Assembly: GCA_028285205.1 (NCBI GenBank)
Contig: JANQQA010000298.1
Span: forward strand, 1-64,000
DNA length: 64,000 bases
Direction of reading: 5' to 3'
From: Bythopirellula sp.
GTDB taxonomy: Bacteria > Planctomycetota > Planctomycetia > Pirellulales > Lacipirellulaceae
Part shown: piece by piece, positions 48,091 to 58,162 of the stretch
How positions within the stretch are numbered: the stretch's first letter is position 1
Layout of the letters: each line of letters starts with the position of its first letter
Program-made: the position numbers and the translations under genes
The notes under the pieces: model-generated
Told to the model about the DNA's origin: nothing
Databases searched by the model: none
Seen by the model: only the letters and a program-made list of their open reading frames with translations

Positions 48091-50070
48091 GTGTTCGACC
48101 GTATCGTAAGTCTCGTTTTTCAGACTCTGATGTCGTTTGGATTCTTTGTTTTCTCGACGCCCATGTCGCAAGGGCACAATGGTGCTGTTGTGTGTGCTTA
48201 CCCCTTAGAAGGCATTACCATCGACGGGAGCCTCGATGATTGGCCGAAACATGCTGTTGCCGTTGCGGCGAACGGGGCTGTTCAGGGCGATAAGCCCACC
48301 AACCCTGATGACTTGAATTGCCGATTTAGGGTCGGCTACAGCCCGGCGAACAGTGCTTTATACATTGCGATCGAGGTAACTGACGATTCGTTAGTCGTCG
48401 ACCCCAGCATTGAAGGCGCCTGGGACGCTCAGGATGGTTGTTCCATCTATATCGATCGACGACCTCACAGAGATGCTAGCGCTGTCGAGCAATACTCTAG
48501 GTGCGGCGAATCGATTCGATTCCAGGGATTCAATACGCGAGCTAGCAACGTGGAAGTGAAGACTGCGCGTTCAGAAGATGGATGCGTCTATGAGTGGTGT
48601 ATTCATCTGCCGGGCGAAACATTGTCACCTGGCCGCCTACTCGGTTTCGACCTAGATGTCACCGACAAAGACGCTGACGGGTCCTCTACTTGGCTGGCCT
48701 GGGGAAACGGTACGCAGAAGGCCTATTTCCCCTGGCGGATTGGCGATCTCTTCCTGTTGTCGAACGGTGATGACCTGAAACTGGGGCGCGTGAGTGGGAA
48801 AATTATCCTGAACGATGACGAGTTTGACAGAAAAGACCAGTTTCCGCGAGTGCTTGTGCAGTCAACTACAGCAACACAGTTTTGGGCACATGTCGAGTGC
48901 AACCAGTCCGGTGAGTATTCGGCAAAGCTACCTGAAGGCAAATACAAAATTACTCCTGTCGATGCTCTCGACCTGCGAGTTGCGGAAACTGATTACGTTA
49001 CTTGCTTTGTGAGAGCCGGCGCCGTAGTAGACGCACCCAGTTTACAGGTATCAAAGCCATCAAAGCCGAATCTTGGTCGTGCAGAAGGAGCACTCCTGAG
49101 CGGTACGTTCGAGCCCCGAACCTTCGACAGTTTTCTGAAAGCTCACATGCAGTACTACAAGATTCCCGGCATGTCGATTGCAGTGGTGAAAGACGGACGC
49201 GTCATCTACCAAAATGCCCTCGGCTACAAGAACGCTTTCACGAAGGAACCCGTAACGACAGATACTCTCTTCGAAGCTGGTTCGATGACGAAAGTTGTCT
49301 TCGCATACGCGGTCAATCGACTCGTTGAAAGAGGTGTTCTTGATCTAGACGTACCGCTGTACAGATACTGGCCTGAGGTGCTTGATAAGTTTCCGGACGA
49401 CGAACGATACAAGCTGATTACTGCGAGGTATGTGCTTGCTCACAGGACGGGGCTCACAAACTGGGACGGCTACGAATTGCAGTTCACACCTGGCACGAAC
49501 TTCGGATACTCCGGCCAAGCCTTTGAGTGGTTAGCAATGGTTGTTTCACAGGTCACAAACAAGAGCATATCAGAGGTCGTTCATAATGAGGTATTCGTGC
49601 CTCTTGGCATTGAGAACGCCTATCTCACTTGGGAAGAGGACTCCGATTATGCCGCTCGCACGGCAAGCGGGCACAGGCACGGGAATACGCCGATATCGAA
49701 GACCATCGATGCTGAGCCGTTCATGGCTTACAGCCTGCACATTGACGCATCGAACTACGCCAAATTGCTGGTGGGGATTATGGAACGCGACGGCATGGAA
49801 GAGACCACGTTCAAGGAAATGTTGCGGCAACAATTCGAGATTGCGGACGCAGCAAATCCTGAGGAACTTCCGTACGGGCTTGGGATCGTTGTGGAAGAGA
49901 CCTCTCATGGGCTGAAACTGTCTCATGGCGGAACCAGGACGGGCTTCACAAGCAACATGGTGGTCTACGACGGGATAAAGGCCGGTTATGTATTCCTAAT
50001 CAATAATGATCAAGCCTACTATTTGGACAAAGATATCGATGCATACCTCACATCTGCAGACTCGAGATAG
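48091..50070 (+). CDS. Secreted fusion: CBM9-like domain plus beta-lactamase-class serine hydrolase
   Basis: The 659-aa product (GTG start) has a signal region (FQTLMSFGFFVFSTP). Residues ~40-230 resemble the CBM9/DOMON-like carbohydrate-binding fold (IDGSLDDWPKHAVAV, YIAIEVTDDSLV, LGFDLDVTDKDADG). A short beta-sandwich (~235-320) follows. Residues ~345-650 are a class C beta-lactamase / esterase-type hydrolase: GMSIAVVKDGRVIY, nucleophile SMTK (GSMTKVVFAYAVN), YSG at the YxN site, and HGG at the KTG site (LSHGGTRTGF). Such enzymes are peptidases or esterases, not necessarily beta-lactamases. Sugar binding suggests action on polysaccharide-linked substrates. Confidence 0.82.
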   Translation: MFDRIVSLVFQTLMSFGFFVFSTPMSQGHNGAVVCAYPLEGITIDGSLDDWPKHAVAVAANGAVQGDKPTNPDDLNCRFRVGYSPANSALYIAIEVTDDSLVVDPSIEGAWDAQDGCSIYIDRRPHRDASAVEQYSRCGESIRFQGFNTRASNVEVKTARSEDGCVYEWCIHLPGETLSPGRLLGFDLDVTDKDADGSSTWLAWGNGTQKAYFPWRIGDLFLLSNGDDLKLGRVSGKIILNDDEFDRKDQFPRVLVQSTTATQFWAHVECNQSGEYSAKLPEGKYKITPVDALDLRVAETDYVTCFVRAGAVVDAPSLQVSKPSKPNLGRAEGALLSGTFEPRTFDSFLKAHMQYYKIPGMSIAVVKDGRVIYQNALGYKNAFTKEPVTTDTLFEAGSMTKVVFAYAVNRLVERGVLDLDVPLYRYWPEVLDKFPDDERYKLITARYVLAHRTGLTNWDGYELQFTPGTNFGYSGQAFEWLAMVVSQVTNKSISEVVHNEVFVPLGIENAYLTWEEDSDYAARTASGHRHGNTPISKTIDAEPFMAYSLHIDASNYAKLLVGIMERDGMEETTFKEMLRQQFEIADAANPEELPYGLGIVVEETSHGLKLSHGGTRTGFTSNMVVYDGIKAGYVFLINNDQAYYLDKDIDAYLTSADSR

Positions 50071-50232
50071 GGGAACGGAGCGACGCTAACTGCGAGAGTA
50101 GGGCAACGGCAAAGTCAACACGAAATAGCAGCGAGTAGCTCCGGCTCCACTGGAAGAACCCGATGAACTCGAACATACAGCGATGTGAGGCACAGCCTAG
50201 CCTACGATTCCTAGGCAATTGTGATCAGCGAC

Positions 50233-51783
50233 CTACGCAAGACGGAGAGTACTGCGGCGGATTTCCCGCCATCTCATTACTAGTGCGGCTAGTGCCAGTA
50301 GAACGGTTGACGGTTCGGGGATTGCCATTCCGTTGCTACTTGCGGGATCTTCAAGCACGTATTCCGATTGCCAGATCAGCAGATCTCGCCCATCGCTATC
50401 TTCATCGTCGTCGGCATCGGAGAAGCTGTTGATACCGTAGTCTCCCTGCCATTGAGCAAGGTCGAAGGCATCGACCGTCCCATCATTGTTGAAGTCCGCC
50501 CGAAACACTCCCAACTCAATAGCTCCGATGTCGAAGCCCTCTCCGACAGGTCGCGGTCTTCCTTCCAGGTCGTTGAGCGGGGCTACGTCCGCAGCTCCGG
50601 TGTCGACGGCCGAAGAGTTGGGCAGAATGTCGTAGTCGCCCGTGGTCCAGTCAACAAAAAGTGCTTCCGGGACGTCGACTTGTGAATTGGCGTCGCCGCC
50701 GGTAAGCGACTGCCACTCTGCCAAGTCCAAGACGGAATCGCCTCCGTTGGTCGTGAATCGTGAGATCACAACGTTATGATCGCTATCGAATCCGCCAAGG
50801 CTGTCGGTAGAAATATCGACAGCGCCTCGGAACGAGTGTTGGTTGAACAAGATGTTGTTGCGAACAACGTTGTTCGTACTTCCGTTTTGAATGTTCAGCG
50901 CCCAACGGCCGTCACTAGCGACATGAACCGTGTTATTGACGACGACGTTTCCCATCGATGGAGCGCCGCCGTCGATGCGATAGAGCGAGATCCCGCTGGC
51001 GTGGGCATCAAAAATCAGGTTATTCTCAATCCGTGAGCTTTGGACACCATCCATATTGATGCCGCTCCCGCCGCCCACGCCGTTGTCGTAGATCACATTC
51101 CTGGCGACCAGTGCATCGGAAATAATGCCATCGCCGCCCAAGCTTGCGTCGCCATTCATATGGATTCCGTTGGCGTTGTTGCCCCAGATCTCGTTCTCTC
51201 GAATCACAGGCCGGTCGCCGCTGTTGGACACATAGATACCGTGCTCGTCATCGGCACCAGACGTTTCGTTCCGCTCGATCAACAGGTCGTTAACGAAGCC
51301 AGTAAAGATTCCCCACTTGTAGTTGTCGCGCGCGATCACATTGCGTACCGTCACGAATTCAGCGAAGTCGCCCACAGATCCCACCGCGCGAACGCCCGCA
51401 CGCGGCATGTCGACCACGGTAAAGCCATCGACGACTACGTGCGATGCGCCCTCAAGATTAATGCCGTCGGGCGTCACAGGATTCTGTTGGTTGATCCACG
51501 CGCCAGGTTGAGCGAGGAATTCAATCGGGTCGTCCGGCGTGCCACTCGTCGTTAGATGGAAGCCGGCATAAAACCCGGGCAACACGTTGACGCGGTCGCC
51601 TGCGCCAACTTGATTGGCGGCATGCTGCAACGTTTGCCAGGGCGTTGCGGCGCTGCCGTCGGCAGCGTCGCTGCCAGAGGGATCCACGAAGAAGTCGACT
51701 GCTCGAGCCTTCGACACACAGAAAAATGAGCAAGCCGCTATCAGCCCGCCTGTCGCCACCACGCTACAAGTCATGCGATTCAT
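50233..51783 (-). CDS. Secreted parallel beta-helix protein with dockerin-like region and PEP-CTERM anchor
   Basis: The 516-aa product has a signal peptide (VVATGGLIAACSFFC). After VDFFVDPSGSDAADGSAATP, the entry motif of many polysaccharide-lyase-like beta-helices, residues ~70-380 carry repeated right-handed helix turns (GIYVSNSGDRPVIRENEIWG). A DFNNDGTVDAFDLAQWQGDY loop resembles a dockerin calcium site. It ends IPEPSTVLLALAALV followed by RWREIRR: PEP motif, hydrophobic helix and basic tail, i.e. a PEP-CTERM sorting signal handled by an exosortase. No lyase residues can be assigned. Probably a surface or matrix protein. Confidence 0.88.
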   Translation of the reverse strand: MNRMTCSVVATGGLIAACSFFCVSKARAVDFFVDPSGSDAADGSAATPWQTLQHAANQVGAGDRVNVLPGFYAGFHLTTSGTPDDPIEFLAQPGAWINQQNPVTPDGINLEGASHVVVDGFTVVDMPRAGVRAVGSVGDFAEFVTVRNVIARDNYKWGIFTGFVNDLLIERNETSGADDEHGIYVSNSGDRPVIRENEIWGNNANGIHMNGDASLGGDGIISDALVARNVIYDNGVGGGSGINMDGVQSSRIENNLIFDAHASGISLYRIDGGAPSMGNVVVNNTVHVASDGRWALNIQNGSTNNVVRNNILFNQHSFRGAVDISTDSLGGFDSDHNVVISRFTTNGGDSVLDLAEWQSLTGGDANSQVDVPEALFVDWTTGDYDILPNSSAVDTGAADVAPLNDLEGRPRPVGEGFDIGAIELGVFRADFNNDGTVDAFDLAQWQGDYGINSFSDADDDEDSDGRDLLIWQSEYVLEDPASSNGMAIPEPSTVLLALAALVMRWREIRRSTLRLA

Positions 51784-52305
51784 CGAATCTGCTGCCGATA
51801 ATACAAGTTACCGAGACAATGCCACAGCTCTCCAGGAATCCCTGGCCCCTAACTGCCTCCCCTTCGGGAACAAAGACTATCCGAAATACTCTCCGTCGGC
51901 CACTAAATCTCTCCATCGCTATCAAACGAGTAGGTCAGGCTCGGCCTGAAGAACCAGATGCATTCCAACAGGCAACGACATTAGGAACAGCCTGACCACA
52001 ATTCCTGAACAGTTTGGATTCAGCGCCGAAGCTGATCGACGTCTGCAACGCGAACAGGTTCCAAGGTAGGAGGTTCACACCTCGCGTGGAATCTCGGAGT
52101 GGGAATTAGCTGAATTCATGCACAGTTTGAACCTTTCTGAGGTCCATCTATTACCTACCGCGGGCAGATTAACGCGGCACACATTGGCGAGTCCAGTATT
52201 CTGCGATTTGACGGGCGAATTCTATGTTAGCGAGTGTTCTCTTCTGATAGATTAAGGGAAGGGGATATGGGAATAGGCGATTGCCTTCACTGAGAAGGTT
52301 TGATG
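51784..52305. other. Divergent intergenic region
   Basis: About 520 nt between divergent secreted-protein genes. It seems more A/T-rich than flanking genes. Putative promoters for both directions must lie here, but I see no reliable consensus or repeat. Confidence 0.35.
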
Positions 52306-53538
52306 ATGGAAGAGCACCCAGTCTCAAGCTCGACACTTCGTCACTATGTCGATTTTGGCCGTTCTCGCTTGGCCACTTCTTGCAGCTTCCTAGGACAAGT
52401 TCTGCTGGCTATAGGTGTCTTCGCAATTCTGGCAAACAGTCTAGCAGCACAGAGTGCAGAATTCATACCACTGGGCCATATCCCCGGAGGTTTCGCTTCG
52501 AGTTTTGCCACCGACGTTTCAGCCGATGGCAACGTCGTAGTTGGTCGCTCGCATAGTCCTAATGGTTCAGAAGCGTTTCGATGGACACTGGCAAGCGGAA
52601 TGTTAGGTCTTGGAGACCTTCCAGACGGGGACACATGGTCGAGTGCGGCAGCGGTATCTCGCGACGGGAGTATCATCATCGGACGTGGCACCGTCGGTGT
52701 AGCCGCTGGAGTGGATGCTTTCAGGTGGACGGAGGAAACTGGTCCAACTCCAATTGGCTACTTGCCACGTGAAGGACTGCCAATTAGCTATCCTGGAGCA
52801 ATCTCGGATAACGGGAAAGTAATCGGAGGTTCGTCAGCGAATCGTGCGTTCGTGTGGACAGAGGACGATGGTATTCAAGTACTGCCCGGAATATCTGATT
52901 CTGAAGGGTCTAGTGGGGTCGCCGGAATTTCCGCCGATGGTTCTGTCATTGCGGGTAGTCGCGAATTAGAAGGAGTGCGACAGCCGTACCTCTACACTAG
53001 TAATGCACCGATTCAAGACCTAGGGCTACTTGCTGGGCGACACATCGATACTTTCGTCAACGGTTTATCATCAAATGGCAAGGTAGTTATCGGAAACGCA
53101 AGCGGTCGAGGTTGGCGTTGGGATGCAGCTCGAGGGATGCATCCGATTCCCTTCCTTCAAGAAAACGATTTCGCGATTTATCCAATTGACCTGACTGCAG
53201 ATGGCTCAGTCATTGTCGGCACCACACACGCCAGCACGGACCCGACTGAACGCTTTCCTTCTTTCATTTGGACCCAAGAGCTAGGCACTCAGAACTTGGA
53301 AGCATTTCTGAGTGCGCAGTATGGACTAAGTCTTGACGGATGGAGCCTGTCCAGGGTTTCCGGAATTTCAGACGATGGCCATGTAATCGTTGGCGGTGGC
53401 GTAAACCCTCAGGGCCAGCTAGAAGCGTGGGCTGTCGTAATTCGCGTTCCCGAAACCTCTGCCTTGTGTATGTTGCTAATTGGTGTATTCAGCTCTTGTG
53501 CAGTCATACCGAGGATTGCACACCACTGTCGCCTCTGA
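52306..53538 (+). CDS. HAF-repeat extracellular protein with PEP-CTERM-like end
   Basis: About 410 aa (ATG at 52306; GAGAAGG seven nt upstream; 52303 is also possible). A signal segment (LLAIGVFAILANSLAAQS) precedes eight or so HAF-type repeats, each with a motif like DVSADGNVVVGRSHSPNGSE or ISDDGHVIVGGG followed by AFRWT or FVWT: the beta-propeller-like repeat named for His-Ala-Phe in other bacteria. It closes VPETSALCMLLIGVFSS then RIAHHCR, a PEP-CTERM variant with VPET in place of PEP. Function unknown; probably exported and sorted like the neighbouring beta-helix protein. Confidence 0.8.
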   Translation: MEEHPVSSSTLRHYVDFGRSRLATSCSFLGQVLLAIGVFAILANSLAAQSAEFIPLGHIPGGFASSFATDVSADGNVVVGRSHSPNGSEAFRWTLASGMLGLGDLPDGDTWSSAAAVSRDGSIIIGRGTVGVAAGVDAFRWTEETGPTPIGYLPREGLPISYPGAISDNGKVIGGSSANRAFVWTEDDGIQVLPGISDSEGSSGVAGISADGSVIAGSRELEGVRQPYLYTSNAPIQDLGLLAGRHIDTFVNGLSSNGKVVIGNASGRGWRWDAARGMHPIPFLQENDFAIYPIDLTADGSVIVGTTHASTDPTERFPSFIWTQELGTQNLEAFLSAQYGLSLDGWSLSRVSGISDDGHVIVGGGVNPQGQLEAWAVVIRVPETSALCMLLIGVFSSCAVIPRIAHHCRL

Positions 53539-53836
53539 TTCATTTTACGAAGTCCGCTGAGCCCATGACTCTTTGACGCAAAGATGGATACTGTCTGCAC
53601 GAGGGTACGTGCCGTTCCACAGGGGTCAGCGTGAGCCACATCATGCACTATGAACTGAGCGGTAATACTGCCTTCTTCCTGGGCATGGGTTCGGACAGAT
53701 TCCACCAGAGTAGGGACTCGCCGAGTTCGGAATCTGCAAGCAGAGTCCGGCGGAGAATTATCTCTCGTCCGTTGTATGGGCATCATCGAGTTTCGGCTCG
53801 GGCGGCGGCACCAGCTCTGCTTTCTTGCGTCCGACA

Positions 53837-54391
53837 CTACTGGTCCAATATCGCGACGAATCCAAAAACTGTTGCCGACAGCGTGACCGCAATTAGCAAA
53901 GTGCGAATACTGAATTGCCATGGCCGCCTCAACATCAGCATACCGCTCAGCAAAGTAGCCGAGAGCACTAAGAACCAATATGGAAGAATGACTCCCGAGC
54001 CTCTGAGTGTTGCTGTCGCTGCGCCGAGCATCATTACGGTAGTACCATCGGGCCTCTGGTACGTGGGCCGCATGACATAGTAGATTGGATTGTTGATCGT
54101 ACTGAATCCGGCAATTGAGTCTCGTCGCCGTGGGTCACCACCGGGAAACGACAGTTCATCATCAACCGGATAACTACGTGTCTCCCACTTCCACCAATTG
54201 GCGTGGCCATGTGATTTGAAGTATAAAAAAACTACCCTGCCTTGCTTTGAGCCAAGAAGAAATGACTTGCGTCCGTAAATACATCCGTGTAAACGGTCTG
54301 CTGAAGTGTGGCTACGAATCCAGAGACCAATTAACAAACACGCGACGAGCAGTAGTCCAACACACGTTGCTAAACGGAAGTACCGAACCAT
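53837..54391 (-). CDS. Small membrane protein with C-terminal SIRTLLIA-type helix
   Basis: The 184-aa product is not assigned a family name. It has an N-terminal membrane helix (LATCVGLLLVACLLIGLWI), a ~90-residue polar extracytoplasmic region (WWKWETRSYPVDDELSFPG), then two more helices; the last begins FSIRTLLIAVTLSATVFGFV. That signature recurs at the N-terminus of the next gene's product (FRLRELLLLITVIALAAGLL) and in many planctomycete proteins. The ATG follows a weak GGGG. It is convergent with the HAF gene and divergent from the 54669 gene. Role unknown. Confidence 0.6.
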   Translation of the reverse strand: MVRYFRLATCVGLLLVACLLIGLWIRSHTSADRLHGCIYGRKSFLLGSKQGRVVFLYFKSHGHANWWKWETRSYPVDDELSFPGGDPRRRDSIAGFSTINNPIYYVMRPTYQRPDGTTVMMLGAATATLRGSGVILPYWFLVLSATLLSGMLMLRRPWQFSIRTLLIAVTLSATVFGFVAILDQ

Positions 54392-54668
54392 GAGCTACCC
54401 CGAACAGATGCACTATACTCAACATTCAGTTTATGAGTTTACAGTGATATTGCTGGAGGCAACATCATTCAGTGGTTCACTCAACGTGTGGAAAGCTCAC
54501 TTTTGAAACTGCTGAATCGATGTACACTCCCATCGATTTTTGAGTCCCGTTCTCATCCTGCACAGTACGATAGAAAGGCGGCTGTCTCGCGAGCTGTCGT
54601 CTTCGACTAGAATCCGGAATTCCGGCGTAGCCGTTGCTCTCACTCGAGCAAGAGTTAGGAGTGGTGTC

Positions 54669-55337
54669 ATGCGTCAGTTTGCAAGGTTTAGACTTCGAGA
54701 ACTGTTGCTACTTATCACTGTGATTGCACTAGCTGCTGGGTTGCTGATTGTCTCCCGACGAGCATTTCGGGCGGAGTTGGAGTTGAGCGTTATTCGCGAT
54801 GAAGCTGGTCATACTCTAGGCAAACTGCACATCGAAGACCAAACTCAAGTTCACATTCGAGCTATCCAGGAAGAGGAGCCTAACACTTGGCGATGGCGGG
54901 TCTTTATACCGAAAGGACACAAGTACGACTTCAATGCCGCCCATTCGAATATTCCTGGAGACGGACTTCCCGTGAGCGGTATGTCTGGTTATTCGAACGA
55001 GCCCTATTGGGAAAAATCAAATGAAGTACTGATTTCGGCATATCTAAGACCAGTTGGCAATGGAGATTGGCGACTATCAGTTGACTCGTTTATTGCCAAT
55101 TCTAGGAACCAGATGTCTGGAGTGACACTAACGATACCTGGCGACGCGATGAAATGGATGAGTGAGATACCATCCAAGAATGTCCGTCATCTTGGAAGCA
55201 AGGGGCAAGAATCTGTCGACCCGAAAGGACCAATAGTCCTTCTCCAGCAAAGAGCAAACAAGAAGTCACCAAACGGCACTTACGAGTCAACTCCAGAACC
55301 GAGTCCGGGGTTTATGATCTGGCTCAAGAAAATATAG
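54669..55337 (+). CDS. Hypothetical membrane-anchored protein
   Basis: The 222-aa product starts at the ATG at 54669, with AGGAG upstream; the track start at 54540 would add 43 unlike residues. A basic N-terminus (RQFARFRLRE) leads into one helix (LLLLITVIALAAGLLIV); residues ~40-222 are polar and beta-rich (WRVFIPKGHKYDFNAAH) and probably lie outside the cytoplasm. The family is not recognised, apart from the short helix signature it shares with the upstream neighbour. It stands alone with an intergenic region on each side. Confidence 0.6.
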   Translation: MRQFARFRLRELLLLITVIALAAGLLIVSRRAFRAELELSVIRDEAGHTLGKLHIEDQTQVHIRAIQEEEPNTWRWRVFIPKGHKYDFNAAHSNIPGDGLPVSGMSGYSNEPYWEKSNEVLISAYLRPVGNGDWRLSVDSFIANSRNQMSGVTLTIPGDAMKWMSEIPSKNVRHLGSKGQESVDPKGPIVLLQQRANKKSPNGTYESTPEPSPGFMIWLKKI

Positions 55338-55572
55338 ACTTGTACGTCCAACACAATAGTTGCGTGCATCGGCTGGACTTTTCGATCGTCGAGTCGGCGT
55401 TTTACCGAGCTGCCTCAGCTTTACACTCTTGGCAGCTTGAATCCAGAGTTTACCTGCTCCACGTGTCCTGTACGGATTTGGATGACGGAGCAAAGCCACT
55501 TCAGTAAAATCCTATCTCGCCTTGTTCACCGTCCTTGTAGTGGTTTGCTAGCCCAGCCACGGAGAGCCTTCG

Positions 55573-56523
55573 ATGCATACGTTCAGAAACTACCGAATTC
55601 GATGGCAATTCGTAATCGCTTTCCTGCTGGTCCAATTCAACTTGATTCACCCTCTCGGGCACGGCCAAGGACTCGTTCCGAAAAAGGTGTCTATTGCCAA
55701 TGACGTGACACTCCACTGTGTCGAGCAAGGAGACGGCGAACCGATCGTTTTCGTACACGGTTTGCTAGACGAGTACTCTACTTGGCTGCAGCAGCTTCAG
55801 GGATTCGCCGGCGAGGGCTATCGAGCGATTGCTTACAGTCGACGACACAACTATCCCAACAAGAATCGAATTCGACCAAATCATTCTGCTTCGCTCGAAG
55901 CCGATGACCTTTCAGCGTTGGTTCATGAATTGGATTTGGAAAAAGTTCACGTCGTGGGACACTCTTACGGTGCGTACACGACGCTCTTTTTTGCTCTCAA
56001 GTACCCCGACCAGGCTCGAACTGTCACGCTGGCAGAGGCACCGATTGTCCCGTGGCTCATCGATCTACCTACCAACCAACAAGAGGCTGGCAAGGCACAG
56101 TTGGCAAAGCTCATGAACCAAGGTGTCAATTCGGCAAAGCTGGCGATTGAGTCCGGTGATGATCGTGCGGCCATCAAAGCGATGTTCGACGCTATTGGTG
56201 GCAACGGAAAGTTTGATGCACTCCCAGAATTTGTCAAAAAGAGATGCCAGCGAAACATCTTAGAGCTGAAGGCGTTTCTGCTTTCAGAGGATCGTTATCC
56301 GGATGTGGCTCGCCAGCAGGTGCGACGTCTAGCCGTGCCAACGCTCATTCTGTCTGGAAGCCAGAGCGTGGCCACTGCCAGGTTCACGGACCCAGAACTC
56401 GAACGCTTGATTCCGGTACCCTCGCGAAAACGTGTTGTGTTTCAAGGGGCCACTCACATCATGTGGATTGAGCAACCGGTGCGATTTCGCCAAACTGTAA
56501 TCGAATTCACACGCGGGAAGTAG
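55573..56523 (+). CDS. Exported alpha/beta hydrolase
   Basis: The 316-aa product has a signal segment (FVIAFLLVQFNLIHPLGHG); the ATG has GGAG nine nt upstream. The core has VFVHGLLDEYSTWLQQL (oxyanion), SRRHNYPNK, VVGHSYGAYTTLFFALKYP with the nucleophile serine in GHSYG, LILSGSQSVAT near the acid, and GATHIMWIEQP with the catalytic histidine. This matches the haloalkane-dehalogenase/epoxide-hydrolase-like branch in order and length. Substrate unknown. It is the last gene of the apparently accessory segment, 197 nt before the accC stop on the opposite strand. Confidence 0.85.
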   Translation: MHTFRNYRIRWQFVIAFLLVQFNLIHPLGHGQGLVPKKVSIANDVTLHCVEQGDGEPIVFVHGLLDEYSTWLQQLQGFAGEGYRAIAYSRRHNYPNKNRIRPNHSASLEADDLSALVHELDLEKVHVVGHSYGAYTTLFFALKYPDQARTVTLAEAPIVPWLIDLPTNQQEAGKAQLAKLMNQGVNSAKLAIESGDDRAAIKAMFDAIGGNGKFDALPEFVKKRCQRNILELKAFLLSEDRYPDVARQQVRRLAVPTLILSGSQSVATARFTDPELERLIPVPSRKRVVFQGATHIMWIEQPVRFRQTVIEFTRGK

Positions 56524-56720
56524 TGGTAGCCCAGTGTCATCGCTGCGGCTCGCAACTCAGCCCAGCTGCATCGTCCTGTGCAGGTTACGGACGGGGCCCT
56601 CAAACCGCAAATGATTATCAAGGCGTGGGCCGTACTGGGTATGGCAGCACGGTGCGGAGCGAGCGATCGGCCCGGAAGCATTGCGACTAGGCGCTAGTGC
56701 AATTCCGGACGGCGATATCG

Positions 56721-58067
56721 TCAGTCTGCCGAGAAGACCCGCTCGACGAAGGTCGTGTCGATTTTTCCTTCGACGAACGCGGTGTGGCTGAGGATATCTT
56801 GATGGATCGGCTTGGTGGTGTGGATCCCATCGACTCGCAGTTCAGCCAGCGCGCGTTGCATGCAGGCGATCGCTTCGCGGCGCGTGGGCTGGTGGACGAG
56901 CAATTTGCCGATCATCGAATCGTAGTAGGGCGGAACCATGTAGCCACTGTGGGCGTGTGATTCCCAGCGCACGCCGTAGCCGCCGGGGACGAACAGACGA
57001 TCGATTCGTCCGGGCGAGGGCTGAAAATTCTTGGCTGGGTTTTCAGCGTTGATGCGACACTCGATCGATGCGCCGTTTTGCGTGATGTCTTCCTGCTTGA
57101 ACGGCAACGGCTCACCGCTAGCGACGAGAATCTGCTGCTTGATGAGATCGACGCCCGTGACCATCTCAGTGACGGGGTGCTCGACCTGGATGCGCGCGTT
57201 CACTTCGATAAAGTAGAAATTGCCTTCCTTGTCGACGATGAACTCGACCGTAGCCGCGTTGGTATAGTTTGCCTGCCTGATCATGCGACAAGCGGCCTCA
57301 CACATCGCGTTGCGAGTCTCTTGGTTGATGCAGGTACTGGGGCTTTCTTCGATCAGCTTTTGGTGACGACGTTGGACGCTGCAGTCGCGCTCCCACAGGT
57401 GGACGACGTTGCCGTGATGGTCGGCGATCACTTGGACTTCGACGTGGCGCGGCTGTTCGACATACTTTTCGAGGTAGACGGCCCCGTTGCCGAAGGCAGC
57501 CTCCGCTTCCGTCTGCGCCTGTTGCAGGGCTGATTTGAGCGCTAGGTCGTTTGCTGCGACACGCATGCCCTTGCCGCCCCCGCCCGCAACGGCCTTGATC
57601 AGCACGGGGAAACCAACTTCGTGGGCGAACGACAATGCTTCGTCCGCGGACTCGACGAGCCCTTCACTCCCCGGCACGACGGGCACGTTGGCGGCCCGGG
57701 CCATTTCACGCGCTTCGTTCTTGTCACCGAGTTTCGCCATCGCGTCGGGCTGTGGACCGATGAAATCGATTTTGCAGCTGCGGCAGACCTCGTTGAAGTG
57801 AGCGTTTTCAGCCAGGAATCCATAGCCGGGGTGAATCGCTTGCACGTTTCCGACTTCGGCGGCGCTGATTACGTTGGCGATTTTCAGGTAACTGTCGGCA
57901 GGGCGCGCGGGGCCGACGCAGAATGCTTCGTCGGCCAGTTGCAGATAGTGGGCATCCTTATCGGCTTCGCTGTAGATCGCCACCGTCTCTATGCCCAACT
58001 CGCGACAAGCGCGAATGATCCGTTGGGCGATTTCACCGCGGTTAGCAACGAGAATTCTTTGGTACAT
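56721..58067 (-). CDS. accC: Biotin carboxylase subunit of acetyl-CoA carboxylase
   Basis: AccC carboxylates biotin on AccB using ATP and bicarbonate, the first half of malonyl-CoA synthesis. The 448-aa product (the bacterial standard) begins [20 protein letters not shown] and contains [12 protein letters not shown], the ATP-grasp glycine loop [49 protein letters not shown] and RINAEN. All active-site residues I can identify are present. It follows accB after 95 nt containing two small palindromes. The transferase subunits AccA and AccD are not in the window. Confidence 0.97.
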   Translation of the reverse strand: MYQRILVANRGEIAQRIIRACRELGIETVAIYSEADKDAHYLQLADEAFCVGPARPADSYLKIANVISAAEVGNVQAIHPGYGFLAENAHFNEVCRSCKIDFIGPQPDAMAKLGDKNEAREMARAANVPVVPGSEGLVESADEALSFAHEVGFPVLIKAVAGGGGKGMRVAANDLALKSALQQAQTEAEAAFGNGAVYLEKYVEQPRHVEVQVIADHHGNVVHLWERDCSVQRRHQKLIEESPSTCINQETRNAMCEAACRMIRQANYTNAATVEFIVDKEGNFYFIEVNARIQVEHPVTEMVTGVDLIKQQILVASGEPLPFKQEDITQNGASIECRINAENPAKNFQPSPGRIDRLFVPGGYGVRWESHAHSGYMVPPYYDSMIGKLLVHQPTRREAIACMQRALAELRVDGIHTTKPIHQDILSHTAFVEGKIDTTFVERVFSAD

Positions 58068-58124
58068 GGAGGGAAGGCTTTGCGCTATTGGCTGTGGGCT
58101 TTGAGCCGGGAATGTGGTAACCGA

Positions 58125-58159
58125 GAGGCAACCGCCTCGCCGGAACGCGAGCGTTCGCG
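58125..58159. repeat. Two small palindromes between accB and accC
   Basis: GAGGC-AACC-GCCTC (58125-58138) is followed by CGCGA-GCGT-TCGCG (58146-58159). They resemble short REP-type hairpins in the accB-accC spacer and could affect mRNA processing; no T-run accompanies them. Confidence 0.5.
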
Positions 58160-58162
58160 AAG

